Below are positions 44,569-52,934 of a stretch of DNA of 64,000 nt, piece by piece. The position numbers were made by a program, and so were the translations under genes. Under the pieces are notes generated by a model, which saw only the letters and a program-made list of their open reading frames with translations, was not told where the DNA came from and made no database searches. Numbering within the stretch: position 1 is the stretch's first letter; every line of letters begins with the position of its first letter. This DNA comes from CBDCWT01 sp965223305 (GTDB lineage Bacteria > Planctomycetota > Planctomycetia > Pirellulales > Pirellulaceae), in contig CBDCWT010000088.1 in the NCBI GenBank assembly GCA_965223305.1, positions 496,001 through 560,000 of the forward strand, in the 5' to 3' direction.

Positions 44569-44937
44569 ATGAAAAAGCCACCTCCCGGCACAGCTGAACG
44601 CATTGCAAAAATGACCTTCGCGTCAATCTACCCTCTTTACGTTGCTAAAGTTGAAAAGAAAGGCAGAACCAAGAAAGAACTGCACGAAGTCATCAAGTGG
44701 CTTACTGGCTACGATGAGAAAAAGCTGAAATCCCTCATCAAGGACGAAGTGACCTTCGAGGGCTTTTTCAAGAAAGCCAAGCTCAATTCCAACGCCCATT
44801 TAATCAGGGGTGTGATTTGTGGATACAGAGTCGAAGAAATTGAAGATCCACTGATTCAACAAGCGAGGTATCTCGACAAGCTCGTAGATGAGTTGGCCAA
44901 AGGAAGAAAGATGGAGAAGATATTGAGAAGTGAGTGA
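44569..44937 (+). CDS. DUF2200 family protein
   Basis: A 122-residue cytoplasmic protein matching DUF2200 throughout: ERIAKMTFASIYPLYVAKVE, then GRTKKELHEVIKWLTGYDEK, VTFEGFFKKAKLNSNAHLIR, GVICGYRVEEIEDPLIQQAR and a closing lysine-rich helix. Function unknown; it is common as a single gene in Bacteroidetes and proteobacteria and usually horizontally mobile. The local codon use is more A-rich (many AAA/AAG lysines) than neighbours, which would fit transfer. No operon partner. Confidence 0.85.
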   Translation: MKKPPPGTAERIAKMTFASIYPLYVAKVEKKGRTKKELHEVIKWLTGYDEKKLKSLIKDEVTFEGFFKKAKLNSNAHLIRGVICGYRVEEIEDPLIQQARYLDKLVDELAKGRKMEKILRSE

Positions 44938-44999
44938 AGAGTTGCCGTTTCTTTTCTCGTCGCTGGCCGCGTCGTTGAACTGATCTTAGTCCTACCGGG

Positions 45000-46571
45000 C
45001 TACGACCCGGCGATTCCCCGTTCTTCGCCTTCCCAGTAGAGCTTGCGAAGCTCGCGTTTGAGCACCTTTCCGCTGGGGTTTCTCGGTAGATCCTGGACGT
45101 AGTCAACGGATCGTGGAACTTTGTAGCTGCCCAGCTTACCGCGGCAGAAAGCAATGACTTCGTCTTTGGCCGGCGCAGAATCGCCTTGGACAACGATAAT
45201 TGCCTTGACACTCTCACCCCACTTGGCGTCTGGAACGCCAATAACCGCCGCGTCAGCGACCAACGGGTGCTCGAAGAGGACTTCCTCGATCTCACGGGGG
45301 TAGATGTTTTCTCCACCTGAGACAATCATGTCTTTAACACGATCCTGAATGAAGATGAATCCCTGCTCGTCCATCGTCCCAGCGTCGCCGGTGTGCAGCC
45401 ATCCTCCTTTAAGAGCTTTTGAAGTTGCTTCAGGTTGCTTCCAATACTCTTTCATGACTTGCTTGCCTCGAACGATGATCTCCCCCAGTGCACCGCGTGG
45501 CACGTCATTATCGTCGGCGTCGACGATTCTAATCTCCGTACCGACAATTCCACGTCCGGCCGAAGCGAGCAAGCGTGGGTCTTCCGTGATCGCGCGGCGA
45601 TGGTCCTGTGCAGACAAGCATGTCAAAACCGGTGACGCTTCGGTCATTCCATACGCTTGAACAAAATCGCAACCAAATACCTCCATCGCTCGCCGCAGCG
45701 TTGTTTCGGATATCGGCGATGCGCCGTAACAGATACCGCGCAGGCTTTCGTAATCGCGTTCGGCAACATCGGGAACCATCATCAAGCACGCCTGAATCAT
45801 CGCAGGAACAAGCAGTGCGAAGCCGATGTTCTCACCGCTCAACGCGCTAACTACATCAGCCGGAACAAAGTCCCGTTGGATGAACATCGACTCACCCCAA
45901 AAGACGGTGCCCCAACATAGGTAGGCAGCCGCCGCGTGATAGAGCGGTGCGGCAACCAGAACTCGCCCCCGCCATTGATCACGGCAAAGGGGGGCGAGCT
46001 GCATGACGTTCGCAAGGATGTTTTCGTCAGTCAACACAACACCCTTCGGTCGGCCAGTGGTACCACTAGTGTACATTTGCAGGACGTCTCGAGTGTCGCC
46101 GCTGCCGAACGATGGCGGCGTCGTTGGTTGAGCCTCTGTCCAGGACGAAAAGGCTTTCCATCCAGTTCGGGCGTCGGTACCGATTGCGATAGTTTCATTG
46201 ACGAGCGGTAGATTGTGACGGATGGATTCGATCGCTTCACAATACTCGGTGTCCGCGATGATTACTCTCGACTCGGAGTCTTTGATAATGTATTCCCATT
46301 CCGCCGCCGCAAGGCGATAGTTAAGCGGTACGGGAACAGCGCCGCATCTGGATCCGGCAAAGTAAAGCAGAGAATACTCAATTGAGTTTCTACCGAGGAA
46401 AGAGAAGCGGTCGCCAGGCGCGAGTCCGCTCGCGGCGAGAGCGTTTGCGAAGCGATTCACCTTTGAAAGCGCTTCGGCGTAGGTGAGACGACGCTCACCA
46501 TCAGCGGCGAATTCGGCGTTAGGTTTCGCGGCAGCGTGGTATTCTAGAAAACTATGAAGCTGCACGGTCAT
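45000..46571 (-). CDS. Acyl-CoA synthetase / AMP-dependent ligase
   Basis: A 523-residue ANL-superfamily enzyme that activates a fatty or aromatic acid with ATP and CoA. The P-loop-like YTSGTTGRPKGVVLTDENIL is at about 165, ICYGASPISETTLRRAM and VQAYGMTEASPVLTCLSAQ (A5 motif) are at about 285-320, GWLHTGDAGTMDEQGFIFIQ at about 400, DRVKDMIVSGGENIYPREIE at about 418, and NPSGKVLKRELR with the catalytic lysine near the end. The frame extends 45 codons upstream; the ATG at 46571 with GGAGAT and a normal FadD-like N-terminus is preferred. Substrate not determinable; long-chain acyl is the default reading. Confidence 0.9.
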   Translation of the reverse strand: MTVQLHSFLEYHAAAKPNAEFAADGERRLTYAEALSKVNRFANALAASGLAPGDRFSFLGRNSIEYSLLYFAGSRCGAVPVPLNYRLAAAEWEYIIKDSESRVIIADTEYCEAIESIRHNLPLVNETIAIGTDARTGWKAFSSWTEAQPTTPPSFGSGDTRDVLQMYTSGTTGRPKGVVLTDENILANVMQLAPLCRDQWRGRVLVAAPLYHAAAAYLCWGTVFWGESMFIQRDFVPADVVSALSGENIGFALLVPAMIQACLMMVPDVAERDYESLRGICYGASPISETTLRRAMEVFGCDFVQAYGMTEASPVLTCLSAQDHRRAITEDPRLLASAGRGIVGTEIRIVDADDNDVPRGALGEIIVRGKQVMKEYWKQPEATSKALKGGWLHTGDAGTMDEQGFIFIQDRVKDMIVSGGENIYPREIEEVLFEHPLVADAAVIGVPDAKWGESVKAIIVVQGDSAPAKDEVIAFCRGKLGSYKVPRSVDYVQDLPRNPSGKVLKRELRKLYWEGEERGIAGS

Positions 46572-46783
46572 ATCTCCAGCTGAGCTCTTGCTCTTGATCG
46601 CGGTTTGATTCCAAATTGCGAAAAGGTCGAATTGGGACCAGCGGACAGTGAAACGGCGCCTGCGTCTCATCCGAAAACTGTGGGCGCGAGACGGCTCCAC
46701 AGGCAAAACCTGTGTGAGCTTCTACGAACGAACGCCCACGACGGTGGGCGTTCTGAAAACCGCAAGGCTTGTCGTCGACACAC

Positions 46784-47599
46784 TCAGTTTTTCGCCAGTT
46801 CCTTGACAGCGTCGTCGGCTTCATAGCCAAGCTCGGGCACTGAGATCAACACGAAATCTTCTGTTCGCTCAGTCAACTCGCGCAATTGCGAGATGATCGT
46901 GCCCGCTTCAGACCCCAGCGCCTCGGCAGCTTGCGTTAGTGCATCGTTTATCCGAGGCGTTTGCTCCCAGCTATCCAGTGGATAGACGAAGGTGAGTGTG
47001 GGGCTGCTGCCGCTTTCGAGCCAGAATGCGAAAACGGGCGGGGGCGCGTCTTGCTGCTTGATCGCCTGGCTGACACTTTGAAGTTGTTGCTTGAATTCAA
47101 TTCTCGCGAATGGTTTGAGATGAATCGTCTTCACTCGTGCGAGCCTGCTCGGTCCAGAAGACTTCGGCAACCGACTTAGCTCGGTATCAAGTTCATGGAT
47201 TCGTGCTTCGAACGATTCAATGTACCGAGAGACAGTTGCCCGCCAGTGCTCGACGGCTGTCTTCCGATGAGCTCTCGCTGCATCGAGGTCCTTCCAGGTA
47301 TGGCCGCGCGTCACGAAAAGAAAGCTGCCGACATGTTCTCCAGTACCAATGGAGAAAGCAGACCAACTCCAAGGCTCGTTGTTCTCCCGCAACCACTCCA
47401 AGTGTTCCGTGACGGCTGCGACGAATTGCTCCGTTTGCCCGTCTTTTGGAGTAAATCGGTAACTCAATGTCACCAGCCCTTGCTCTTCCGCGGACAACGA
47501 ACCGGCGAGGCAAATCAGGACAATCACAGCTTTGGGTACAAATCGATTCACAGCTAAGCTCCCAAGAGTAAAGAATACTGGATACATTGTTAAACTCAC
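46784..47599 (-). CDS. Exported protein of unknown function, possibly ABM-like
   Basis: A 271-residue protein with a signal peptide (VPKAVIVLICLAGSLSA). Two similar halves are suggested: VTLSYRFTPKDGQTEQFVAA with FLFVTRGHTWKDLDAARAH, and later FAFWLESGSSPTLTFVYPLD with TPRINDALTQAAEALGSEAG. The TEQF...W...FS layout is like an antibiotic-biosynthesis-monooxygenase (ferredoxin-like) fold, but this is weak. GTG 47599 or ATG 47587 may be the start. It begins 3 bp after the stop of the small membrane-protein gene, so both are probably one operon. Confidence 0.7.
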   Translation of the reverse strand: MSLTMYPVFFTLGSLAVNRFVPKAVIVLICLAGSLSAEEQGLVTLSYRFTPKDGQTEQFVAAVTEHLEWLRENNEPWSWSAFSIGTGEHVGSFLFVTRGHTWKDLDAARAHRKTAVEHWRATVSRYIESFEARIHELDTELSRLPKSSGPSRLARVKTIHLKPFARIEFKQQLQSVSQAIKQQDAPPPVFAFWLESGSSPTLTFVYPLDSWEQTPRINDALTQAAEALGSEAGTIISQLRELTERTEDFVLISVPELGYEADDAVKELAKN

Positions 47600-47602
47600 A
47601 GT

Positions 47603-47917
47603 TCAATGGCCTGAAAACGCACGTGCGAGATCGAGTGCTTGATACCGCATCAGTTCGCTCACAATGTCAACGAGGCCGAAAGCGACCTGGATTCCTGCGA
47701 ACACCACCAACGAGACTGCTAGTACACATGTCGTGGAGCCGAACAGAAGTCGGATCCAATACGGACATTCGCGACCTGGAGTTAGCGAGAAGTCAGCATC
47801 AGCGTCTTGCGTCGGCTCCCATCGTCTTGTGGGAACCACCGACGTTGGGGAACGCTCCGTAGTTACATGACCGCTGGTCTTGCTGCCTGTCTGGCTCGGT
47901 GTCGCCATCTGGATCAT
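47603..47917 (-). CDS. Small membrane protein of unknown function
   Basis: A 104-residue protein with a soluble Thr/Ser-rich first half and one hydrophobic helix IRLLFGSTTCVLAVSLVVFA near residue 62, then a short helix (VDIVSELMRYQALDLARAF). GGAAG lies 7 bases before the ATG at 47917; the frame also opens at 47938. It directly precedes the exported gene at 47599 (3 bp gap). Not a recognised family. Confidence 0.6.
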   Translation of the reverse strand: MIQMATPSQTGSKTSGHVTTERSPTSVVPTRRWEPTQDADADFSLTPGRECPYWIRLLFGSTTCVLAVSLVVFAGIQVAFGLVDIVSELMRYQALDLARAFSGH

Positions 47918-48562
47918 GATCGTTACTTCCAAAGTCATTGAACGAGGTAGTCAGTTAGACAATGCCGATTTGAGCCAACCACCCGCCACAAACGGCCGTT
48001 CTTTTTCAAAAAATTGCCAATTTGCTCTGAGTTCGCGACATTTTCGGCGTTTGAGCGGGCGAATCCGTCGACTTGTCACCAGAGGCTTGAAGTGCTTTTC
48101 GAGCACTTGAGCTGGACGGTCGGACTGCCGAGTTGGAGTCGGCGATGCGGGACGAAATAGCATATCGCGCGAGATTTCGCTGCCGCCGATCATCACATCA
48201 CGCTTGTCGCCATCGCGGAACTGGCTAACTGCCCGATTGATCAGAAGGGAGGAGCTGAAACTCTGCCGTCGCCGGCAAACTGCGACAGCCGCGCAGCCCA
48301 CGAGCGTGCCACGCCCGCTCAAGAGAGACTGTGACGATCGAGACGCTTGTAAGTGCCTACGACAGTCTCAGGCAGCGGCGGGCAAGGGGCGAGACTGTTG
48401 TGAACCCGTCGCGGTTCGTGCAGGCTGAGAATTGCCGCCTCAGCGCTGCCTGTTGCCGAGGGCTGTCCGAGAATTCGTTACACATTCCATGGCCAGGCGA
48501 ACGACTGAAGCCAGTAGGACTCAACCACCCAAGTTGGCACGGGGAAGTGATACGAAGGTTCA
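47918..48562. other. 645 bp with no confident gene
   Basis: A minus frame 47951-48322 is open for 123 codons, including QVLEKHFKPLVTSRRIRPLK then RRKCRELRANWQFFEKERPF, but has no ribosome site and no family resemblance. It could be a basic hypothetical protein starting at 48193. The rest is silent. Confidence 0.4.
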
Positions 48563-49126
48563 CTACCATGGCCTTGCCTTCCCAAACTCCTGCTCTATAT
48601 AGGCGTCTTGTTGTTGCTCAAGAGTGGAACCGTAGATCTTCAGCACAACTTTAAGTCGTTCAATCGTACTGATTCCATGATGCCGCATCAGACATGTCAG
48701 CCGTACAAGCCGAGCATCTCGCTCGTCCAGCTTCCGGTACTCTTCTGCCGGCAGAAACCTTGTCTTCAGCAGAGTTCGGTACAGCTCAATTCTGAATTGC
48801 TTGCTGTAGTGCTTCCGCATCTGAACGAGATCATCCGGATCACGCTCATCCGCTCGAATCGATTTTAGGGTCTTGCTGTACCATTGTTTCCTGGCCCTAG
48901 CGTTTGTCACGAGCTGTTTTAAGTATCGGCTACGAAGCGCATCGTCGGTTGTTTTCGAACCCAAGGCCGTATCGAGCGCCATGATGATGTTCAGGTCTCC
49001 TTCCAACTCATCAAGGTCAAGTTGCGGGAATTGTTGGTCCTGGCCGTGAACGCAGTCGTGAAAACAGCAAAGAGCCAGCGTCACGACGGTGGTTAGAACG
49101 AAGGAGAGGAGTGCTGCACGTTCCAT
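48563..49126 (-). CDS. Exported helical protein of unknown function
   Basis: A 187-residue protein with a strong signal peptide (residues 1-27, ALLSFVLTTVVTLALCCFHD then CVHGQ). The mature part is almost all helical and highly charged: LDELEGDLNIIMALDTALGS, then LKQLVTNARARKQWYSKTLK and VQMRKHYSKQFRIELYRTLL. No catalytic motif. GAAGGAG stands before the ATG at 49126. Isolated gene. Confidence 0.7.
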   Translation of the reverse strand: MERAALLSFVLTTVVTLALCCFHDCVHGQDQQFPQLDLDELEGDLNIIMALDTALGSKTTDDALRSRYLKQLVTNARARKQWYSKTLKSIRADERDPDDLVQMRKHYSKQFRIELYRTLLKTRFLPAEEYRKLDERDARLVRLTCLMRHHGISTIERLKVVLKIYGSTLEQQQDAYIEQEFGKARPW

Positions 49127-49356
49127 GTGTTCGCTCCTTCTTTGATGAGAGGTCAGCCAACGTGACGCGCTTTCGCGACCCTGACGCCTTTGCGGAGCGC
49201 GAGCGCTCCCATCCCACAGAACTTGCCTCGTGCCCGTTCACGCCATTCTACCGGCCGAGGCGATCAGCTGTCTCAGGCGATGAGTACTATTTGGCGCAGA
49301 TTCCTTTGGCACCGATTTCGCGCTCTGGAGACGTGTCCTAGACGTAAACGATCGTT

Positions 49357-50694
49357 CTACTGCAACTCGATTCGATTGGAATAAACACCGGCGTGATGGC
49401 CGACCGACTGCCAACCACGACCGACCGACGTCGCGGCGAGCGTGACCCAAATCACCGCCGGCGCTGTCGGACTATCAGCGACGCGCTGGAACTCAATGGC
49501 GTTCACTGGTACTCCCCAGCCTGCAGTCGGAGAAACCGCCGTGCTAAGTTGAGCCGACCAATCCCTGAAAGTCACCTTGGCGACGTATTCTCCTTGATTG
49601 AAGATGTTGATGGAAAGAGGGTCACTGCGCCGCATCTTTCCGGACGCAAGCTCACGAAAGGGACCTTTTTCTCCGGACGTTGCTTCGACAACCGAGAACG
49701 TCCCCGATTCACTCAAGAAAGCAAAACGCGCTGGGCGCCCCGTAGGATAATCTGCTGGTAGCACGTCGACCTCAGTTTGGCTGCACGGCGAAAAGCTCAA
49801 CGAGAGATGCTTGTGTCCGGATATCTCCAAAACGCTGTAGGAATTCAAGTGTGTGAACGTCTCACGCGGAACATGTGTCGATGCTGTCAGCTCCATCCGT
49901 TGGCTCTCCGAGCGATTCGGAATGACAATTGTCGAATCGTCACTGTAGAGAAACGTCTGGGTTGACGTGTCGCCAAACGCCGCAAGGACTCTTCTTCGCG
50001 TTGAAGAAGGTGGGGCAAGCAGACTCCAGAAGCCGTCTGGTGAGATCCGCTCAAAGCTCAGAAAAGGTGTGCAGCGAATCGTCATCCCCCTTCGTTTCAG
50101 AGCGACCTCAGCTGGCCCGGGGTAAAACCAGCAGTCTTCGCCGATCTCCACTGGCAACTGAGGAATGTCCATCTCCGTGTTGGGGTCCGGAGCGACTGCT
50201 CGTCCGCTCGCGACCGTTGTCGGAGCGGCTGGCCGCTCTGTCAGAACGACCAAGAGTCCGAGCGTCGCAGAAAACAGAACAAGGGGCAGCGCGGTCCTCG
50301 GCATCAACCGTTCCTCTCGCGGTACGAGACAGGTCACCAGCAGCGCGAAGCCAAGAGCGGCGATGCCCAATATCCATATTTTGTGCAGGCTCTGCGGAAA
50401 CAAAAGAAGGCTAGCTATTGAGACGGCGCTCCACCCGGCGCCCATGCTGGTGGCCGTAACCGCTGAGACGAAGCGGCGACGTCGCAGCATTCCCGCGAGA
50501 CCAAAGCAGGCCGCAATGGCCACGGCAGGTGCTAGAACGGAATTCAGCCAGAAGCGGCTATGCTCAAAAGAGAATCCCTTGGGACTGATCCACCAGTACA
50601 GTCCAGCCACGACCAAATGGCCAGCAAGTGCCAATTCGACGAGGATTCGCCCGACGAAGCCGACTTTCGAGTCGCTTTGTGAGTTGTTTGCCAT
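49357..50694 (-). CDS. Polytopic membrane protein with C-terminal extracytoplasmic domain, unknown function
   Basis: A 445-residue protein. Five or so membrane helices lie in the first 165 residues (VELALAGHLVVAGLYWWISP; VLAPAVAIAACFGLAGMLRR; VTATSMGAGWSAVSIASLLL; IWILGIAALGFALLVTCLVP; LPLVLFSATLGLLVVLTERP). Then comes a soluble beta-rich domain (about 190-430) including GEDCWFYPGPAEVALKRRG and LSFSPCSQTEVDVLPADYPT. Start: the ATG at 50694 shares its A with a TGA that belonged to the upstream gene before MITE copy 4 was inserted (GGTGATGGC), so it was once translationally coupled to it. A GTG three bases earlier is an alternative. Family not recognised. Confidence 0.75.
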   Translation of the reverse strand: MANNSQSDSKVGFVGRILVELALAGHLVVAGLYWWISPKGFSFEHSRFWLNSVLAPAVAIAACFGLAGMLRRRRFVSAVTATSMGAGWSAVSIASLLLFPQSLHKIWILGIAALGFALLVTCLVPREERLMPRTALPLVLFSATLGLLVVLTERPAAPTTVASGRAVAPDPNTEMDIPQLPVEIGEDCWFYPGPAEVALKRRGMTIRCTPFLSFERISPDGFWSLLAPPSSTRRRVLAAFGDTSTQTFLYSDDSTIVIPNRSESQRMELTASTHVPRETFTHLNSYSVLEISGHKHLSLSFSPCSQTEVDVLPADYPTGRPARFAFLSESGTFSVVEATSGEKGPFRELASGKMRRSDPLSINIFNQGEYVAKVTFRDWSAQLSTAVSPTAGWGVPVNAIEFQRVADSPTAPAVIWVTLAATSVGRGWQSVGHHAGVYSNRIELQ

Positions 50695-50737
50695 CACCGC
50701 CCTTGTCCCGTAGATAGGAACAGTGCCGAAACGTTAG

Positions 50738-50911
50738 CCCGGATTATTCATGAAGATCGTGGCGAGAGGTTGTAAGTACGTTCGTGGCAAGGAAGGCGAG
50801 CAATTCTTCCGCAGGCGTATTGAAGCAATACGTCGAGGGAGAATTGTGAAGCATGACGAAGCCACGGATGGACTTACGACCTCGCAGCAGATCGCTCATG
50901 AATAATTCGGG
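50738..50911 (+). mobile_element. Family A palindromic MITE-like element, copy 4, inside an operon
   Basis: 174 bp, flanked by TTAG at 50734-50737 and 50912-50915. It interrupted the last codons of the minus-strand gene at 51126. Removing it and one TTAG restores 13 further codons (VSALFLSTGQGR end) and a TGA that overlaps the ATG of the next gene. Internal + frame 50750-50905. Confidence 0.92.
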
Positions 50912-51126
50912 TTAGTCCGAAAGAGTCGCCATCGGTATTCACCCGATTCCGCATCGAACGTCGCGGTCGCCTCCTGGGAACCAGATAGTATCCGACAGAC
51001 TGCTGACACAAGGCTCCTCAGAGCGTCAGAGAGGGAAGCCGTGACGCTGACATGCACGTCATCGACAATGAGCGTGCATTCTGACCACCCACGTGCAGTC
51101 AGTTGGTAGCGAAACTCAACGCTCAC
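50896..51126 (-). CDS. Small protein of unknown function, C-terminus replaced by MITE sequence
   Basis: A 76-residue protein, VSVEFRYQLTARGWSECTLI then VDDVHVSVTASLSDALRSLV, SAVCRILSGSQEATATFDAE and EYRWRLFRTN, followed by PNYS encoded by the MITE. GCGGAG stands 8 bases before GTG 51126; the frame is open further upstream but that would overlap the PstS-like gene by 80 bp or more. It looks like an internal-repeat-free domain in which W..CTL and a GEYRW motif recur in uncharacterised bacterial proteins. It begins 40 bp after the PstS-like gene and was coupled to the membrane-protein gene, so a three-gene operon is likely. Confidence 0.65.
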   Translation of the reverse strand: MSVEFRYQLTARGWSECTLIVDDVHVSVTASLSDALRSLVSAVCRILSGSQEATATFDAESGEYRWRLFRTNPNYS

Positions 51127-51166
51127 TGAGTGTAGCTCCGCGGTGGCTGCGTCAAGAACGCGGTCG

Positions 51167-52240
51167 TCATTCGGGACGCCTTGCCGGTGGCCGTACCCGC
51201 CTAAACCGATCACTCGACCTCGGGACGTATTGTTTAGCGATCGACTCATCGATCGATACAAAACCACACTCCTGTACAATTCGTTGCCCCGTCGCTTTAA
51301 GCAACCAGTCGCGCAGTTCTCTGGCCGGATGTTCGGCCACAGTCTCCCGGCGGAGAACAGCGCACAGTTCCGTTACGAGCGGATACTGCCGTGACGAAAT
51401 GGTTTCGGGCGCCGGATTCACTCCATTGACGGCGCACGTCTTCACTGCCCTGGGGGCCATGAACTCTTGGTAGTAGTAGAATGAATAGGCAATCCCAGCG
51501 GGATCGCGATCCACGGCCCAGAATGGCCGACCCATTAGCGAAAAGGTAAACAGCTCCGAAGCCTCGGCCATTTGGCGTCCTTTCATCACCAATTCCCGCA
51601 TCACCTCCTGGCTGCCAGAGTTCCGGTTGCGTTGATATGGGTTAATCGCCACGTTGTTCCCGCGGACTTCCACCCAGTTTCGTGTTCGACCCGAGAAAAT
51701 GTCACGAATCTCGTCGACTGTTAGGCTGTCCACTGGATTCTCATCGTTCAGCAAGAATACGAATGCATCCAAGGCCACGGGCTCTATGTCAAGTTCCACG
51801 TTCTTCCTCGAAGCCAGCCTCAACTCATCATTCGATGGGCGGCGAGCCACGAGAATCATGTCGACACGCCCGGTGATCAGATTCACGTAGGCTTTGTGAG
51901 TCCCTTGGTGCTTCGTGGCAGAGTTGATAAAGCGAGAGAGCGGATCGTTTCCACTGAGATACCCCGCGGCTTTTGCATTTGTTGCCGCGACGAGACGATG
52001 ACTGTCATCAGATTCCACGTGAGTCCAGAAGCAGCTACTACCGAGGACCTTGCACGCGAGCAGCACCTGCAAGGGTTCTGCCGATGTCGACCCGTCGACC
52101 TTCGGATAGTTACTGGCGACGATTCCCAAATCGGGAAACGGAGATGGTGTGTCGGGAGGCGGAGCGACAGATCGCTCGCTGCAGCCAGGGGTCGCCCCAG
52201 CAATCGCGGCAAACAACAGCATGCGCCAGCGAAGAAACAT
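51167..52240 (-). CDS. PstS-like phosphate/substrate-binding lipoprotein
   Basis: A 357-residue periplasmic binding-type protein. Signal with lipobox LLFAAIAGATPGCSER (lipidated Cys at about residue 20). The PstS-type phosphate-binding fold is suggested by VDGSTSAEPLQVLL, then VNLITGRVDMILVARRPSND, EPVALDAFVFLLNDENPVDS and LTVDEIRDIFSGRTRNW. NRNSGSQEVMRELVMKG and a closing YPLVTELCAVLRRETVAEHP follow. DGSTSAEPL and the TVDEIRDIFSGR..NW run are hallmark PstS segments. No pstCAB follows; instead an unknown small gene and a membrane protein do, so it may be a sensor or scaffold rather than a classical transporter subunit. Confidence 0.82.
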   Translation of the reverse strand: MFLRWRMLLFAAIAGATPGCSERSVAPPPDTPSPFPDLGIVASNYPKVDGSTSAEPLQVLLACKVLGSSCFWTHVESDDSHRLVAATNAKAAGYLSGNDPLSRFINSATKHQGTHKAYVNLITGRVDMILVARRPSNDELRLASRKNVELDIEPVALDAFVFLLNDENPVDSLTVDEIRDIFSGRTRNWVEVRGNNVAINPYQRNRNSGSQEVMRELVMKGRQMAEASELFTFSLMGRPFWAVDRDPAGIAYSFYYYQEFMAPRAVKTCAVNGVNPAPETISSRQYPLVTELCAVLRRETVAEHPARELRDWLLKATGQRIVQECGFVSIDESIAKQYVPRSSDRFRRVRPPARRPE

Positions 52241-52539
52241 TCGAGTCGTTGAGCCTTACTTTCTGTCGCCGTGGTCCATCACCGAGTAGCGACATCGGCA
52301 TTGGATTCGGACAACTACCGCGCTAGCTAGTAGGGGTAATCGACGTAGTGTTTGTTCTTGCTGTCCCACTCCCAGCTCTCGCCGCAGCACCAACATATGT
52401 TACTGCAAGCAGACCGATCTCTGGGTCAGTAGTTCCGTAGAGATGTTCTAGATGACTTGACACGTTCGTTGACCTCACGCCCGTTCGCAACTTCCTCGCG
52501 GCCAACTGTCTCACCAGAGTCGGTTTGTGCCTCAGTATC
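52241..52539. other. Spacer with a Cys-rich C-terminal relic
   Basis: On the minus strand a short frame ends ICWCCGESWEWDSKNKHYVD then YPY and TAG at about 52328. It has no start and may be the tail of a lost gene. No other feature. Confidence 0.4.
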
Positions 52540-52776
52540 TCATTCGGGGATATTGTGCTTCTTGCGAAGCTCTTCCGTGACTTCGTCGGCGGGTCTTGTC
52601 CGGCCGGCATCAATGTCCGCCAAGCCTTCGTGAATCGCGGCATTAATCTGTTCGCGGTTGCGCATGGAATCCCACTCGATGACCAAGTCATCGATCGAGA
52701 CTTCCACTTCACCTTTGCTCAATCGTTCAGTTGCGAAGCGATGGAAGCTGTCAAGTTGGTCCTGTGTAATCGCCAT
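52540..52776 (-). CDS. Small antitoxin-like protein
   Basis: A 78-residue acidic helical protein: AITQDQLDSFHRFATERLSK, then GEVEVSIDDLVIEWDSMRNR, EQINAAIHEGLADIDAGRTR and a PADEVTEELRKKHNIPE end. The D.G.TRPADEV.EELRKK tail and overall size resemble addiction-module antitoxins of RelB/ParD-like small proteins. No toxin gene sits next to it; the downstream minus-strand sequence shows only fragments. AGGAA precedes the ATG at 52776. If it is an antitoxin, the partner was lost or is elsewhere. Confidence 0.6.
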   Translation of the reverse strand: MAITQDQLDSFHRFATERLSKGEVEVSIDDLVIEWDSMRNREQINAAIHEGLADIDAGRTRPADEVTEELRKKHNIPE

Positions 52777-52934
52777 TTGGCTGTTCCTGCCAGGTTCTAC
52801 GCCTCCAAAAAAAGCACTAACACAGCTGCCGAAGGCCCGTCAAAGACTCCATTCAGAAAAACGGTCGAGTTTCGGACGCCAACCGGGCATCTTCAGCCAT
52901 TGTACCCACACCAGCCCGATTTCGGGGACGTCCC

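Noticed and set aside
47951..48322. A 123-codon minus-strand basic frame between two exported-protein genes
   Set aside because: Could be a gene by position, but no ribosome site, signal or motif; left as unsupported.
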